From assembly GCA_963995505.1 (NCBI GenBank), contig OZ023193.1, forward strand, positions 558,001-622,000: a stretch of DNA of 64,000 nt, read 5' to 3'. This document shows positions 13,801 to 26,444 of the stretch, one piece after another. The stretch's first letter is position 1. Every line of letters begins with the position of its first letter. The notes under the pieces are model-generated. The model did not search any database. It was not told the DNA's origin and saw nothing but the letters and a program-made list of their open reading frames with translations. The translations under genes were made by a program, and so were the position numbers. This DNA is from Hypericum androsaemum (taxonomy: Eukaryota > Streptophyta > Magnoliopsida > Malpighiales > Hypericaceae).

Positions 13801-16800
13801 CGGTAAACACCAACTTTGGCGGAGCGTTAGAACCGCCAAAGATGGATCTCCCTTGCCGATCTCTACCTCCTCTGATACCTCTACCATTAGCAGATCCAAG
13901 GCCAGCCATTGCAGCAGCAGCAAAAGACATGGCACCCCTAGAGGTGTATGAGCTTCCACCCCTAAATTCACTAGAATCTGAGCCCCTAACGGCAGCAGCC
14001 CTGCTGCTAGAACCAGAAGCAGGATTCGTCTGACTGTCGCCTGTGGCTGGAGCAGCACTGCTCTCCTCTGGTGCATCTCCCAACTTTACATCGTGTACTC
14101 TGTCAGGCATGCAAACTGGAAGAGAATCATCTCCCAATACCTAAAGAAGAAGAGACAAGATAGTTGTCAACAAATGCAGCACTGGTAAGAGATAAGAGAT
14201 AGAGCAGGGATCTCAAGCAAGTAAGCCATATCATCAACCAACAATGTAGAGGACATACATCTTCATGATCATCACCCTCGTCATCAGAGATATCTTCATC
14301 TTCAATGACCAAGGCATCATCAAATTCTACAGGAGACATCTCCAAATCCTCATCCTGCCAAATGAAAAGGGAAAGGAAAATTTGCTCAAAGGAACCAAAA
14401 TACAGAAGGAACTTCAATGTCATGTAATCATGAATCAAAATGTTCTTTGAACAGATATTAATGGTAGCCTGACCACAAACATGAAGCCAATGATAAGAGG
14501 GGTTTCAAGATCAGGTGCCCAATCCGTTGCCCATGCAAGATTTCAAAACACTCCATGCCCAAAAAAATGCAAAATAAAAAAACACAGAAAAGAAAGGGAA
14601 AAAAAGATGTAAACAACACTATAAGCCAGCTATTAATCAAAACATCTATCAGCTTTAATAACAAATCAGCATTATCATCAACTTCAACCATCTTTCGGCA
14701 ATACAAACATAATTCAAGTGCACAACTTTACATGCGGATCACAGTCAGATCTTTCCTCCAACGGTTAGATGTTAGCTCCGTCTTTGACATAGCATCTCAG
14801 ACCAAGATCCGAATAAATTAAAACTTTCCCGGTTAATAAATATCAGTCCAATACATCCATCAATTTTCTTTTTCATAAGAAAATATTTAATTTCATCAGT
14901 CAGTGATTGTGTCATTAGTTTATGAAACATAACGAGTTCTGATATTTTACCCAAGAAGCTGGCACCACCAATCAGTAAGGGATAACTCCCAATAAAAAAT
15001 CAGCAATTGAAATGTGTGAAGCAGATCCTTATGACGAAAGAAACAAGATAACAAAGTGGCAAGATAACAAGATAACAAAGTGGCATACTCACATCAGAAC
15101 TGGAATCGCCATTCATGGGTTTCATCTGAGCATCTTTATCCATTGCAGCCATTCTGCGAGTAGCATTTCTAGTTTTAGGTCCTTTCCCTCCCTCTTGTGC
15201 CGGCTTCAAAACAGCCTTTCCCTTTCCTTTTGATGCGCTTGTACTTTTATCCTGTGATGCTTCCTTTGTAGGTGCATCTCCTATGCTCACAGCTGCCCTT
15301 GATCTTGAAGATTGACGGCGTGTATTAGTAGCAGGAGTCGAGGTGGATGGGGAAGATGCAACAGCTGTGCCAGGTGTGGCACCAGATTCTGAGTTACCGC
15401 CTGATGCTGTAGAATTCTGGCCAGATTCACTTCGCTGCACCCGGGGCCACAGAAATTCTTCAACAGCCGCTAGACTTGCTAATGGATCAATGAGTACGAC
15501 ATTAGAAGAATAATCTCTCAGGGATTTCTCCCCTTGGGCACGGCAGAGACGTAGCTTAAAAGGTTGAGCCAGGGCACTTAATCCAGAAGAGAGACGTGCA
15601 CCTCCACTAGATGATCTTGATGAATGACTTAAGACAACAGGGAAACGTTCCACAGATGACAATGCATTCTGGAGCTTCTGTACTAAGACAGTCATGGGAG
15701 TTGTATTCCCTTCATTGTGAAGTGGAAGGGAAAGAGCAATAAATGATTTGAATCGTCTTAATGCTAACTGACGGAGTTTAGGCAGGTTAGCTTCCGAAAT
15801 CCTCTCCTTGGAGAAGTGCCCACAAGAGAAATAATTCAACAGTGCAGCCACAGCGCCACTACCAATGAACTCAAAGGTGGAAACACCACTCCCTTTGCTA
15901 AGTTCATCCAGCATTTCAGACACAACCTCAACCAAGTACTCTTCCTTGCTGTTAGAACTCTCAAAAAGACGAGTGGTGGAAGCTTTTGATTTTCCTTTTC
16001 CTTTTGTCTTTTGGTCATCGACACCAGCATTCAACTTGGTGCAAAGATTTCTTAAACGTAAAAGATCATCAGTAACTCCAACATCACTGGCACCAGGATC
16101 TGATGGGAAATACTTATCTTTAAAGGCTTTCGCACATTTGCCAACTTGCATGCGAAGATTGGAGTTTACAGATGGGATTTCTATAGAACCTGGAGGTGAT
16201 CCTGCATCTACCGATGCTGGAATTTTTGTTCCTTCTAATGGATTTCCTTCTGGATTTGGGTTACTATTGCGACGTTTATACCTTCTAGACCGTGATGTTG
16301 TACCAGATGCAGGATTACCATCCTTCTCATTAGAAGCTTGGGCAGAAGTTGTAGTCGCGTTTCCAACCAATACAAGTTGGTCAATAGCATGAACAACCCC
16401 TTCTCGGATGAAGGACTTAGAAAATGTCCCAGGGAGTTTATCCATGAGAATCTCGGCAACTTGAAGAGAAGGAACCAGAACATATGGATCTTTCCAAGCC
16501 AATACACCAGCTAAGAAGCTAAAAGCACAAGAAGCATGTGTAAAGTACTGGAAAGAACAAATAGTGCAAGGGAAACTTCAAGAGATCCAAGAAAATCTGG
16601 TACCTTGATATGTTGGTCACGCCTAATAAAGACTGGATCATCTCGGCACTGCTAAAGTACATTAACTTCCCAATTACTGACAGGCATTTGTGGCGAACGG
16701 GACTGTTAACACTTGAACCATAAATCTGCTCCACAAGCAAAGGAACCTATCAGTAACAATATCCAAAGAAACCTTGGCAATAACAGAAATTTGCAAAGGT

Positions 16801-19643
16801 TCTCGCAAAATGCGACCTGTATCAGAACGGGAAGGAGGTCCATTCCAAATTGTTGCAAAAGCTCTGGCTGATCATTAAAGAGTTTCTCTCGAGCTGAAAC
16901 CTCAAGAGTATTTCCATTTGAATCATCTTGTTTCTCAGAAGTCGACTTCTTCACCATCGATCCTTTAACAAACATATTGGAGCTGGCAGGAAGGGAAATT
17001 GTGCCTTGTGGGAGCGGGGGCAGAAGCTCATTTGCAAGGTTAACAATCTCAAAGATCTAGGCAGAAAGAAAGAACCAAGACGAGTTATTTTTCTGGAAGA
17101 GAAGTAAAAGGGACGTCCTAAGAGCACATAAAAAACAATTAGCATTCATTCTACCACCAAAACAAGCTAATAAACGAACTTTAACAAATGAGACCTAAGG
17201 GTGAGCTCATTGCAAATACAAAATCCCTAGGGGTTAAGAATATCAGGAAGAGAGCAGTAAAATAAATCAAAGGCCATGATATCAACACCATTTGTCTACA
17301 TCTGTGAGCTCGAGAACTATCTGATCATCGACCCACACAATACAAACACAGAACATGCCAATGAAAGATTAGCTGGTGTCAACAATTACCTGATCTGCTG
17401 GTCTACTCAAAGCTGGAGAGACAGATGAATTAGCAGAAACACCAGAGCCTGCAAGTATATCCTTAAGAATCCCACTAACGCCAAGAAGCAGTAAGGTTTT
17501 GGCTCCCAGGGGGGACCCACTAGCACAGGTGGACAACAGTCGAATCAAACCCTGGATACCATCCATCATATTAAGCACCACTAAGAAAGTATTGGAACTA
17601 AAATATTCAAAGAAGAAAAGATCTTTTACCGTATAAGTTGGTGAGCTGAGGGATGCCTGTCCCCCACCAGAACTGCTGGTGGAAATAAGAGAAGCTGCTT
17701 GTGTGACCAATCCGTGGTTACAGAGTTCATCCAACTTGTCAGGAGATGATGCAAAAGCATCAGTGATTCTGGTTAGGCATACTGAAGCGTGTTCCAGCAC
17801 CTATAAAGGATGGACATTAAAGATTACATTCTCTTGATGATACAAGATGCACCTTACTATGGCGGCCAGCCTAGGGAGTCAATCTCGGATAGCGCCGCGT
17901 AGCGGCGACCCCCTTAAAATGCTATAGCGGGATAGCCGCTATTGCAAAGTCTAAAAATCAGGGTAAAAAAACATACAAAAATAGAAAAATAAACAAAGAT
18001 AAAGAGACCATCATACTTAATAGTTATAATCTAAAAGCAATCAAAGAAACTTTTGGGTCACTTATATAGGTAGATAAATGACCTATTAGCCCTCAAAAAG
18101 TAAAAGACAAAAAAAAAGCAGGGGCAATTAAGGAATTTACGTCTGATATTGCATATAGCGCCCGCTATGGCTGCTTTTTGTCCGCTATAGCGGCCGCTAT
18201 GGCCGCGACTGGCGATAGTGCTTAACGGGAATATAGCGTAGCGGGAGGTATGCTATTTCCGCTATAGCGCGCTATTGACTACCTAGCGGCCAGCACAATA
18301 AGAACAATCACCTTCGCATCATGATATTGGAGCAGGTTTGTTAACAGAGGAACAGCTTCCATCACAAAATCAGCTGCATCGGAAGGGAGCTTCTTACACA
18401 TGTTTGCAGCAGTAGATAATGCCACCCTCTGGAAACAGAAGAAACCAAAAGTAAATTACATTTCAATAACTGAATGGTCCATTAATAGAGATCAGCTTGG
18501 GAGCAAGAAAGATAAGAGACAGAGTGCATAACCTGAACTCCAGTTGAGAAGAAATCTAGGTAAGAGAGCACCGCCATAAGTGCACCAGCTCTCAAACAAG
18601 CAGTTGGATGCTCCTGGGATATTTTCTTCAGCGCTTGCAGAGACTGTTTGTACCAAAATTTTATAGTCAGTCCCCCTGGCCAACCAGTGTATAGCCAGCT
18701 CCCACCAAAATGGCATACTTGAACAGCAAAAAATTATAAATCTATACTTCGAGGTAAAAGAACTGACCTGTTCAGCCAAGTCCATATATTCAATAGTCAG
18801 CAACCTAGCAACAAAGCAAGGAATAGAACCATAGTGCACAACAGCAGCACAAGAAGAAGGCAACACGTCACACAAATGAGTGATAGCCCTAGCAGCAAGT
18901 AGCATGATATCTGGGTTACTCTCGTGGTTCAGCAACCCCACAAGCACCGGCACAAAAGAATCCACTGAGAAAGTGCTCAATGACTCCTCGGTCCCAATCG
19001 ATAACATCTCACACAACTGAGTCAAAGCCTCCACCTGCTTCCCTTCCTCTCCATCAGCCCTCAGCCCGGACAATATCTTCTTCAGCCTCCCGGACTGATG
19101 GGAAGAAGAGGCAGACGCCAATGCAGGAGAGGGAAGGAGGTCATCCAGACCTGCCCCAAGCTTCCTCAACAAACCCTGAAGTGCACTACTAGCGGAGGTC
19201 AAATTCTGGTGGAAAGCACCAATTCCACCTCCTTCGGAATCATTGTCCTCATCATCATCATCATGAGCGTTGCCAGCATTATTGTTGTTATTATTTCCAG
19301 CTTCCGCATTCAACCCTAGGCTATCCCTAACATCAGGCTCCTTCTCCTTACCCTTGTCCGAGGAGGACGGCTCCCCGCCATTGTGGTTCCTTCCCCTACG
19401 AGCGCGGGACGACGACTCCACGCCTGTAGCAGCTCCCGCAGCAGCGTTGGGGTCCATTGGGGCTCTCTGTTGACTGGCACGGGCGGACGAGCGGGTAGTA
19501 GAGGAGGGGGCTGAGGTGCGGGCTCGCTTGTGGGAGCGGGTGGTGGGGCCGGACGACGACGAGGTGTTGGTGGAGGCGGATAGTTGAGAAGGAGGAGGGG
19601 CAGTTGAGGAGGCCTCCGCCCGCTTCCGGCTGCGAGTTTCCAT
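10884..19643 (-). CDS. UPL3: HECT-type E3 ubiquitin ligase, UPL3 (KAKTUS) type
   Basis: Transfers ubiquitin through a catalytic cysteine thioester; Arabidopsis UPL3 limits trichome branching and endoreduplication. Seventeen minus-strand exons: 18768-19643, 18533-18643, 18312-18428, 17630-17800, 17390-17551, 16817-17056, 16604-16725, 15093-16518, 14259-14354, 12566-14140, 12262-12483, 12061-12165, 11662-11742, 11508-11576, 11286-11414, 11043-11165 and 10884-10949. They sum to 5691 nt (1896 aa), close to Arabidopsis UPL3. The N-terminus METRSRKRAE is low complexity (S/T/R-rich). Armadillo-like repeats follow (about 160-600), then an acidic linker (DEDISDDEGDDHEDV, exon 9). The HECT domain covers about 1475-1896, with LGPTLEFYTLLSHDL and catalytic Cys about 1863 in MTCANYLKLP; the end is GQGSF-DLS. 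An upstream in-frame ATG (19676) is less likely than 19643, where family homology begins. Confidence 0.97.
17871..18286. mobile_element. hAT-type MITE in intron 3 of the UPL3-like gene
   Basis: A 416-bp non-coding element flanked by perfect 8-bp duplications CGGCCAGC at 17863-17870 and 18287-18294. The inverted termini CTAGGGAGTCAAT and CTAGGTAGTCAAT differ at one of 13 bases. Both subterminal zones are packed with TATAGCG/CGCTATA palindromic motifs, as in hAT transposase-binding arrays. It sits wholly between exon 4 (ends at 17800) and exon 3 (ends at 18312), so splice sites are untouched. It makes up most of a 511-bp intron. Confidence 0.85.
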
Positions 19644-20199
19644 ACAACAAACAAACCACCGCGATTGTCCGATCACGACCCACCGGATCGGGCCTCAATT
19701 CTCACCAGCATCTGCTCATTTAGTCTCACAGTAATTAGAACATCAACAACAACCACCACCACCACCGAAAATAAGACTTGACTTTATCCAATTATTATTA
19801 AAAGAATCCAATTAAATCTAGGTCAGAAGAGAACCTACTCTGTCTTATAATTGGCGCCGAAATCGAAGCGGGAAGCTCGCAATTAGCCGGTTAATCGAGC
19901 TCGGAGACAGTTATCTGAAGGTAATCGATTAGCGAGTTTCCGACTGGGGAGTTAGAAATTAAGGGGACGGAGAAAGAGAAACCCTAGTAAGTGAGAGAGT
20001 ATTATAAAGGTGGGAAGAGAGAGAGAGGTAGAGCATAGGAATTGCGGGGTTTGGGAATTTTTTTACGTGATGCGTAAGCGTGAAGGGACGTTATTGCGTA
20101 TTATATTTTTATTCTTGATAGAAATAATGTCAAAATAAATCCTTCTCCGTGTAATTTTATTTTATTTTATTTTATTAATATCCTCTATTCAAAATAGGT
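19644..20199 (-). promoter_or_regulatory. 5' leader and promoter region of the UPL3-like gene
   Basis: Upstream of the ATG on the minus strand. Contains CT/GA-rich tracts (around 20015-20030) typical of plant leaders. Transcription start and any leader intron cannot be fixed from sequence. The Mutator-like element begins about 560 bp from the ATG, so it may lie within or next to the promoter. Confidence 0.4.
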
Positions 20200-20576
20200 C
20201 TATTTAGCGGGCTCAGATTGAGCCCGGAATGACAAATTTCCGGACCATTTGGATCAAAGAGACAATGAATGGCAGTTTTGTAAATAGATTAAAATAACAA
20301 GGGCAGAGGAGTAAAAACGTGACGCGCGTAAAAGAGAAATAAAGGTGGCATGCACGTGAGGTGGGGAGAAATAAAGGTGATTTTTTTGTTAATTCATTAT
20401 TTTTTTTCCTTTTAGTTATTTAATTAATATATTATAGATTTTTTGTCTTTTATGTCTAAATGACATATTATTTCTCGTAACCAGGCATGTCATTTAAGAA
20501 TAACCGAGTATATTATTTAATTAATTATTTAATTTTATATTATTATAAAATTTATAAAATATTAACCAAACATGCC

Positions 20577-21146
20577 ATTCTCACACCGCCAGCCTGGCAT
20601 TTTTCATAACCCGAGCATGCCATTCTCGTAGCCCGGGCATGCCATTCTCACACCGCCGGCCTGGCATTTTTCATAACTCGAGCATGCCATTCTCGTAACC
20701 TGGGGTATGCCATTCTCGTAACTCAGGTCTGGAATTCTCGTAATCGGGCGTGACATTTCTTGCAACCGGGCATGCCATTCTCGTAACCCGGGCATGCCAT
20801 TCTCGTAATCGGGTGTGGAATTTTTCGTACCCGAGCATGCCATTCTCGTAACCCGGGCATGCCATTCTCGTAACCCGGCCTGCCATTCTCGCAACCCGGG
20901 CATGCCATTCTCGCAACCCGGGCATGCCATTCTCGCAACCCGGGCATGCCATTCTCGTAACCCAGATATGCCATTTTCATAAATTGGGCCTGCCATTCTC
21001 GTAACTGGACATGCCATTCTCGTAACCCGGGCATGCCATTCTCGTAACACGGGCATGCCATTCTCGCAACCCAGGCATGCCATTCTCGTAAATTGGGCCT
21101 GCCATTCTCGTAACCCCCGACCTGCCATTCTCATAGCGCGGGCATG
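20577..21146. repeat. 22-bp minisatellite inside the Mutator-like element
   Basis: About 25 copies of a 22-bp unit with consensus CATGCCATTCTCGTAACCCG plus GG. Variants include CTCACACCGCC and TTTTTCATAA forms at the left end. On the minus strand all three frames stay open for long stretches (20604-21149, 20671-20952, 20723-21061). This is because the unit has no stop in any frame and 22 is not a multiple of three, so a 22-residue peptide pattern (REWHARVTRMACPGYENGM-like) recurs every three units. The open frames are most simply a by-product of the repeat. Confidence 0.9.
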
Positions 21147-21555
21147 CAAAGACCAACTCTTAAAGGTGACTTTGTTCTAAAATATGGTTCTACTTCTACA
21201 CATCAAGCTGCAACAAAACCAAATCTACCAAATTCACCACTAAACTAAACTAGAATCCTTCCACCCAAAAAAAAATTTAAACTAGAATCCACCAAAAAAA
21301 TAAACATAGATCACAGTAATACAACTAGGCCCCTCTGCAATTAAAACCTTGAAATTCACTGGAGCAGAAGCAAAATAACACCCAGTAGCTGAGAAAAGAA
21401 ACCGTAAAGAAGGAACCATGAATCCATCCCCTAAATCCATCCCATAAATCAATCCCATAAATTAATATGAGCCAATTGAAGAAAAATAAAACAATCGAAA
21501 CAACCTTAAAATTAGAGAAGAAACTTATTTATATCTCAACAATTATTTAAAAAAT

Positions 21556-22190
21556 ATGCAGAACAAATTTAGCCTCACACACTCCTTTTCCTTCTCCTAC
21601 TCTAGTGGAGGAGGGGGCAGCTGCTTCCGCTTATGCCGGTTGTGTCGCTTGCGGTGGGGCGTGGCAGTGGAGGAGGCGGAGGAAGGGGAGGAGAGGGTAG
21701 ATGTCTTTTTGCGTGGGTGGAGAGGAGGAGGGAGAGGAGCAATTTCAGGTCATCCTCCCCACCTCGCCGGACTGGTCATGAGCGGGACGGTGGGGCACAA
21801 CGACACAGGCTCGTCGTCACTCCATCGCCAGGTCAGACTAGCGGATTTTCTCAAGGAAGGTGTTGTCGTTGTCGGGCACGAGAGGGGAAGAAGAAAGAGA
21901 AGGGAAGGGGATAAAGTCAGCGGGATCTAGTCGCCCCACCTCACCTCGTCGTCGTTGGCAGGATCCAATCGCCGTGATCTGTCATCGCCGGATCCAGTCG
22001 CCGGGATCTGTCATCGTCGAGCTTGCCACTCCTTCACTGGAAAAGATTTAATAAGTGAAGAGGGGAGAGAGAACTGGCGTAAAGAGCGAGGAAGGAGAGA
22101 AAGGCAAGGTAGAGAGGTAAAGGACGAAAATACCCCCGCGTCAATTTTAACCATTGGATCTAGGTTGCTTATTTTTAGAGCCATCTAACG
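21556..22190 (+). other. GC-rich open segment within the Mutator-like element
   Basis: Sharp rise in GC compared with the flanks, with overlapping open frames on the plus strand. The longest (21556-21930) would give 124 residues rich in Gly, Arg and Glu, with no recognisable domain. A GATCCAGTCGCCGGGATCTG-like phrase recurs around 21955-22020. It may be captured genic DNA, but I cannot name a parent. Confidence 0.35.
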
Positions 22191-22259
22191 GCTTATATGG
22201 CATTCCAAACTGCACGGAAATTTTATAACGTCCGTACTCAATCCAGATCCCTATTTAGC

Positions 22260-23440
22260 ACCTTTCACTTAACAAAATGAGACAATTAACCCCTTAATAT
22301 TTATTTTTTCAGTAACCAATGACACATCATCTTCCTATTTAGCTGTCATCATTTTGTAGCAACATAACGCTTATATATTTACCAAATGATATTAAAAATT
22401 TTCAAAAAAATCCAGATTTCAAACACTATTGTGATATAGAAAATTTTACCTTTCAAAAAAATGACATTTTAAAAATATACCTTGGTATAAAAATGTACCT
22501 TAAAAAAATAAGGCTTATTTAAAAATTAAAAAATCAATTCACCATCCCCGGATAGAACAAAACAAATCATAATCTCTCGACCACTTGATCAAAATCTATA
22601 GGCCAAAACAACCTCATCCTTAAACGATGGCATTTCCATAAACTATGGCATATTCTCTACCGCCCTTTTCCATGATATTTTTCTTCCTCGTCATTATCGA
22701 TTCATTTATTATCAAGTCTCAACAAACTCTTTTATCCTAGTAAATTAGCTTCAACAGCCACTTTTAACATCACATATATCACCTTAATGTCCATCGCAAC
22801 CCCTCTGCCGAGCCTAAACCCAATTAGCAACCCCCGGACCGGACCAGATGTTGGTCAGCTAAAACACGGCGAACCAGCAAAGCAAATTCGTAGCTCATAA
22901 ATTTGGGCCTTAAATTTGGACTTCGAACTGATTTCCCAGTCTTTAGGGTCGAAAGAGGCCTCAGTATCTTTGCCCGCCTTAATTTTACGAAGTTGCGGGT
23001 ATCCTAAGAAATATTCTGTCAAGTACTTTTTTGGAACCTCCAATTTAAAGTGGAGAACTGTGTTTTATTTAAGGATAAACTTATCTTTTTATCCATAAAA
23101 ATTGAATATAAGACTTGTTAGTAGAATTAAAATACTTTACAATTTGAACTAACTCTATAGATATTATTGATTCCCGAGTTTAGAACTGATAAACTATCGG
23201 CGCTATTATTGTAATTAGAATATTTATAGTTAAGTTTATTACTTAACGTTGAACATTGTTGCTTTTTTTCCCTTCCGTTTGCCACGGTAAATTACCAACT
23301 TAGAGATATGATCGCATCATATATGTACTAAATCCTATAACAAGAGAGTCTATTTGATCATATGTCACCGTACTCGTCAAAACTCAATAATATTTGTGGA
23401 TGAGGCTTATGTGTTGATAATCGCATTCTTATTGTGGTGA
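22260..23440. other. Intergenic, AT-rich
   Basis: No gene recognised. A short open stretch on the minus strand at 22855-23043 (62 codons) matches no family I know and lacks support. Possibly old retrotransposon flank. Confidence 0.4.
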
Positions 23441-23994
23441 AGCCTTCCAATGTGATCAAGAAGACTAACAAGGGGAAGGTGTTGCGGGGAAAAAAGAACA
23501 AGAACCTGAGACGGATTCGGAGTGGTCGTCCCAAGGTCGGTCTAAAGCTATGCTAGGGCTACGGGCTATGTTAGGCTACGGAAAGGAAAAGCGATACAAG
23601 ATAAGTAAAAAAGTTGTGTGTAGTTGTGTTGGTTGATGATCCTGTCTCCTCTGTCATGCCGTCCTTATATAGAGAGTGACTTCGCCCGACCTCAGTCTTA
23701 GAAAAATCCTAAACTGCCTCCACTGTCCAAAAATCCTAGGCCGCCTTAACCCTCTCGAACATTCCTTGAAGATCCGGCTCAATTTAGAAAAATGTAGACC
23801 GACTTGACCTTCTCGAATCTTCTATGCAAAATCTCGTCTCAACCCCGTCATTGTCCAAAGCAACTCCAAAGCATTCATCCCGGCTACCTATCGAAAGCCC
23901 AAAGCACCCTATTGGGCTCCCGCCTAATGGGCCAAAGCGCCCTCCCGGGCTCCTGACTTAAGGACCAGAGCGTCCTTTTATCAACACTGCCTGC

Positions 23995-24445
23995 CACTTC
24001 TAAGTCCAAAGCGGGACGGTGCCCACTACCAAGACCAAAGTGGGAGGACGCCCACCACCAAGCCCAAAGTGGGACGGCGTCCACTACCAAGTCCAAGGCG
24101 GGACGGATGGCTTCCACTACTAAGTCCAAGGCGGGACGAACGACGTCCACTACCAAGTCCAAGGTGGGATGGATGGCGTCCACTACCACTTCCAAGGTGG
24201 GATGGCGTCCACTACCAAGTTTAAAACAGGACGGCACCCACTCGGACATCCCGCTTCAAAAGCCGAGGGACTCACCCAGGCTTCAAAGATGGGACGCCCA
24301 TCCGGGCTTCAAAGATGGGGCGCCCACCCAGACTTGACGGATGGGGCGCCCACCCAAACTCTAAGAGCAAGGCGCCCACCAATCATAAGCACGGGGTGCC
24401 CACTCATCCGAAGCACGGGGCGCCTACCCGGATATCCATTTCAAG
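23995..24445. repeat. Degenerate ~30-bp tandem array in the LTR
   Basis: About a dozen imperfect units of the form AAGTCCAAGGCGGGACGG plus CGTCCACTACC. They grade into a second variant (CTTCAAAGATGGGGCGCCCA) after about 24250. High GC compared with neighbours. Open frames across it on both strands are repeat artefacts. Confidence 0.75.
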
Positions 24446-24625
24446 AGCAAATCACCCGCCTTAACCTACATTTTTTACCACATTCTGCTCAGAATCTAAA
24501 AAAGTTATAAACTAAAAAGTTGTAGATATTTGTCTTGCCTTTCCACAGCCGGAGGAATCAGCTCAATCTGATGCACGAGTAAAACGATATGGCCGATCTA
24601 CCAAAGTCTAATATAACCAAAATCT

Positions 24626-24838
24626 GACCATCCTCTTGGAGAGCGACTGTCCTCTTACAGGCCCAACCGTCCTCATGAAGACTCATCGTCCTCATGGAGA
24701 CTAACCATTATCTTGGGGAACCAATAGTCCTCATGGAGATTAACCATCCTTATGGAGCTCGACCGTCCTATAGGAGACCAACCGTCCTCTAGGAGACTGA
24801 TTATTCTCTTGGAGGCCCGACCGTCCTCTTAGAGCCCA
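24626..24838. repeat. ~22-bp tandem array in the LTR
   Basis: About nine diverged units around the core ACCGTCCTCATGGAGACT. Separate in sequence from the ~30-bp array just before it. Confidence 0.75.
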
Positions 24839-25397
24839 GGACTTGCCGACAAAACCAACCGAAGATCAATCTCGTCTCGAAGCCAACCAAAGGTCAAGTT
24901 CATCTCAACGCCAAGCGAAGATTGGGTCCGTCTCAATGCTAAGCAAAGACCAATTCCTCACAATCTTAACCGAAGGCCGGATTATCCAAGAGACCGAAGA
25001 TGGTCTTGCCATATCGGGAAATTTGAGATATGTATATAATGTCGGGATTATTTTTGTACCTCAATAATGCCCCTCGCATGTTAACGCTTCGGTACGGTCA
25101 GGCGAGAAGCATTGAAGTGATCATCTATCTCTAACTTGGCACCTATCAGCTAACTTCGAACAGAATGAAGAGCAGCTCGAAAAGGTTTAGGATGTCGTTC
25201 AGAGAACATACCTGGTAGACTTATAAGGTGACAAGGTGTAGACCTCTATTTGCCTTATCACCTCACCTATTGCTTCACTCTTCATAAGTAATGGAGAGTA
25301 CTTGCCCCTCGAGTGTGTCGCTAACTGATCATCGGGCTGAAAGAATATTCAGCTTGACCGAGCTCACACACAAGGAAAACTAGCCATCTACGGTACT

Positions 25398-26444
25398 TCA
25401 TGCCACCCTTATTGGTAACACGGTCTTGTCGTAGAAGGCCGCTTCAACGTAGTATGCGACCGATATGAATGATCGTGAATTGGCCATCACAATCTCTGCC
25501 TTCCCATCTGACTTCCACCGGATTAGACATTGGTGGATGGAAGAAGGGATTACCTGACCGGAGCCAATCAAGTCTTCCCATTTCCTAACAAGGTTGGTTA
25601 TGACCATGCCGATCAGACTGATATCCTCTTTTTCCTTATTGCATTCCCATAGGAGCAACTAAAGAAATGTGTTCACCACACATATGCCATCCACGGATAC
25701 TCTCTCAATCGGCTTCCCAAGGATGTGAGCCGTGATTCATAGTGATTTCTTGCATTCACCCATTCTTCGAGTTGGCCTCATAATGGTGACATCGCCATTG
25801 AAGGCTTCCACCATGGGAACAATAGAGGACATCTTTGCTATGTGAGGATAAAGTGTATCTTCCTGACTCTCATCCCTCTCCAGACGGCTAGGTTGGTTGA
25901 GTTTTGGCCTAAAGATGGCTGGTACGGTAAACACCTTATTGATCGATACCTTATCTGAGAAGTCTCCAAACCTTACATAACTAATGTCAAGAGTGATTGA
26001 GATATCTTTTTCCTTCTGGACGATCTCCTTCTCATCCTCTTGAGGGCGACCTTCTCTCATATGGACATTAGTTTGCACCTTGGGTACCCACTTGCGGATC
26101 AACTTCTTGTGTCGGTCAGCGGGTACCTTTGGTCGAACCTCCTTAACGTACTTCTTTGCTTTAGAAGCTTCGATCTCCCTGGCCCAGCCTCGAGTAGGGG
26201 CCAATTGGTGTTTAATTTGTGTGTAAGCTAGCAGGATATTTTGTTCCTCCAACTTGGTTCTTTGCTCCGCAAGTTGCCTTTCGAGGTCTTTGATGACTTG
26301 TTTTCGCTTCTGGACCTTTCTCTCAAAACGATGCCTCTGGGTCTTAGTGAGGATGTCTTTTGTTGGTGGCTTAACGGTGACCCTCTTATTTCTAAGCCGG
26401 CTGAAGGCATACCGGCATAGGTTTGACCCATCTTGAAGGTCCAC
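25398..26444 (-). pseudogene. Retrotransposon gag-pol spacer and decayed aspartic protease
   Basis: The open frame 25737-26444 begins with a basic, coiled-coil-like stretch (LTKTQRHRFERKVQKRK). It ends EAFNGDVTIMRPTRRMGE, a pattern found just upstream of the protease in plant Ty3 elements. After a frame change the minus strand reads ITAHILGKPIERVSVDG, matching the retropepsin region whose usual active site VDGG-A-VN is here VDGICVVN. A stop follows shortly, and a further open piece (25398-25658) continues the protease region. Frameshift, stop and altered active site mark it as dead. Confidence 0.6.

Larger units (their letters stand above)
20209..22250. mobile_element. Non-autonomous Mutator-like element (Pack-MULE-like)
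   Basis: A 2042-bp element bounded by perfect 9-bp direct repeats CTATTTAGC at 20200-20208 and 22251-22259, the duplication length made by Mutator-family transposases. The ends form diverged inverted repeats. The left end (GGGCTCAGATTGAG...CGGA...AATTTCCG) matches the reverse complement of the right end (GGATCTGGATTGAG...CGGA...AATTTCCG), with similarity continuing for roughly 100 bp. No transposase is encoded. The interior holds a 22-bp minisatellite and a GC-rich open segment, so it resembles a filler-carrying MULE. Confidence 0.8.
23450..25079 (-). repeat. Probable LTR with two internal tandem arrays
   Basis: On the minus strand it opens near 25079 with TGCGAGGGGCATTATTGAGG, a common start of plant Ty3 LTRs. 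A TATATAAGGACGG box (minus strand, 23659-23671) follows about 1.4 kb on, as expected for U3. Two degenerate tandem arrays (23995-24445 and 24626-24838) lie between. The lower-coordinate end is not fixed. Confidence 0.5.

Noticed and set aside
20604..21149. 181-codon minus-strand open frame as a repeat protein gene
   Set aside because: It lies wholly in a 22-bp minisatellite inside a transposon and is open in all frames by construction; no independent coding evidence.
24107..24510. Open frames through the LTR tandem array
   Set aside because: Explained by the short-period repeat; peptides are simple repeats with no conserved motif.
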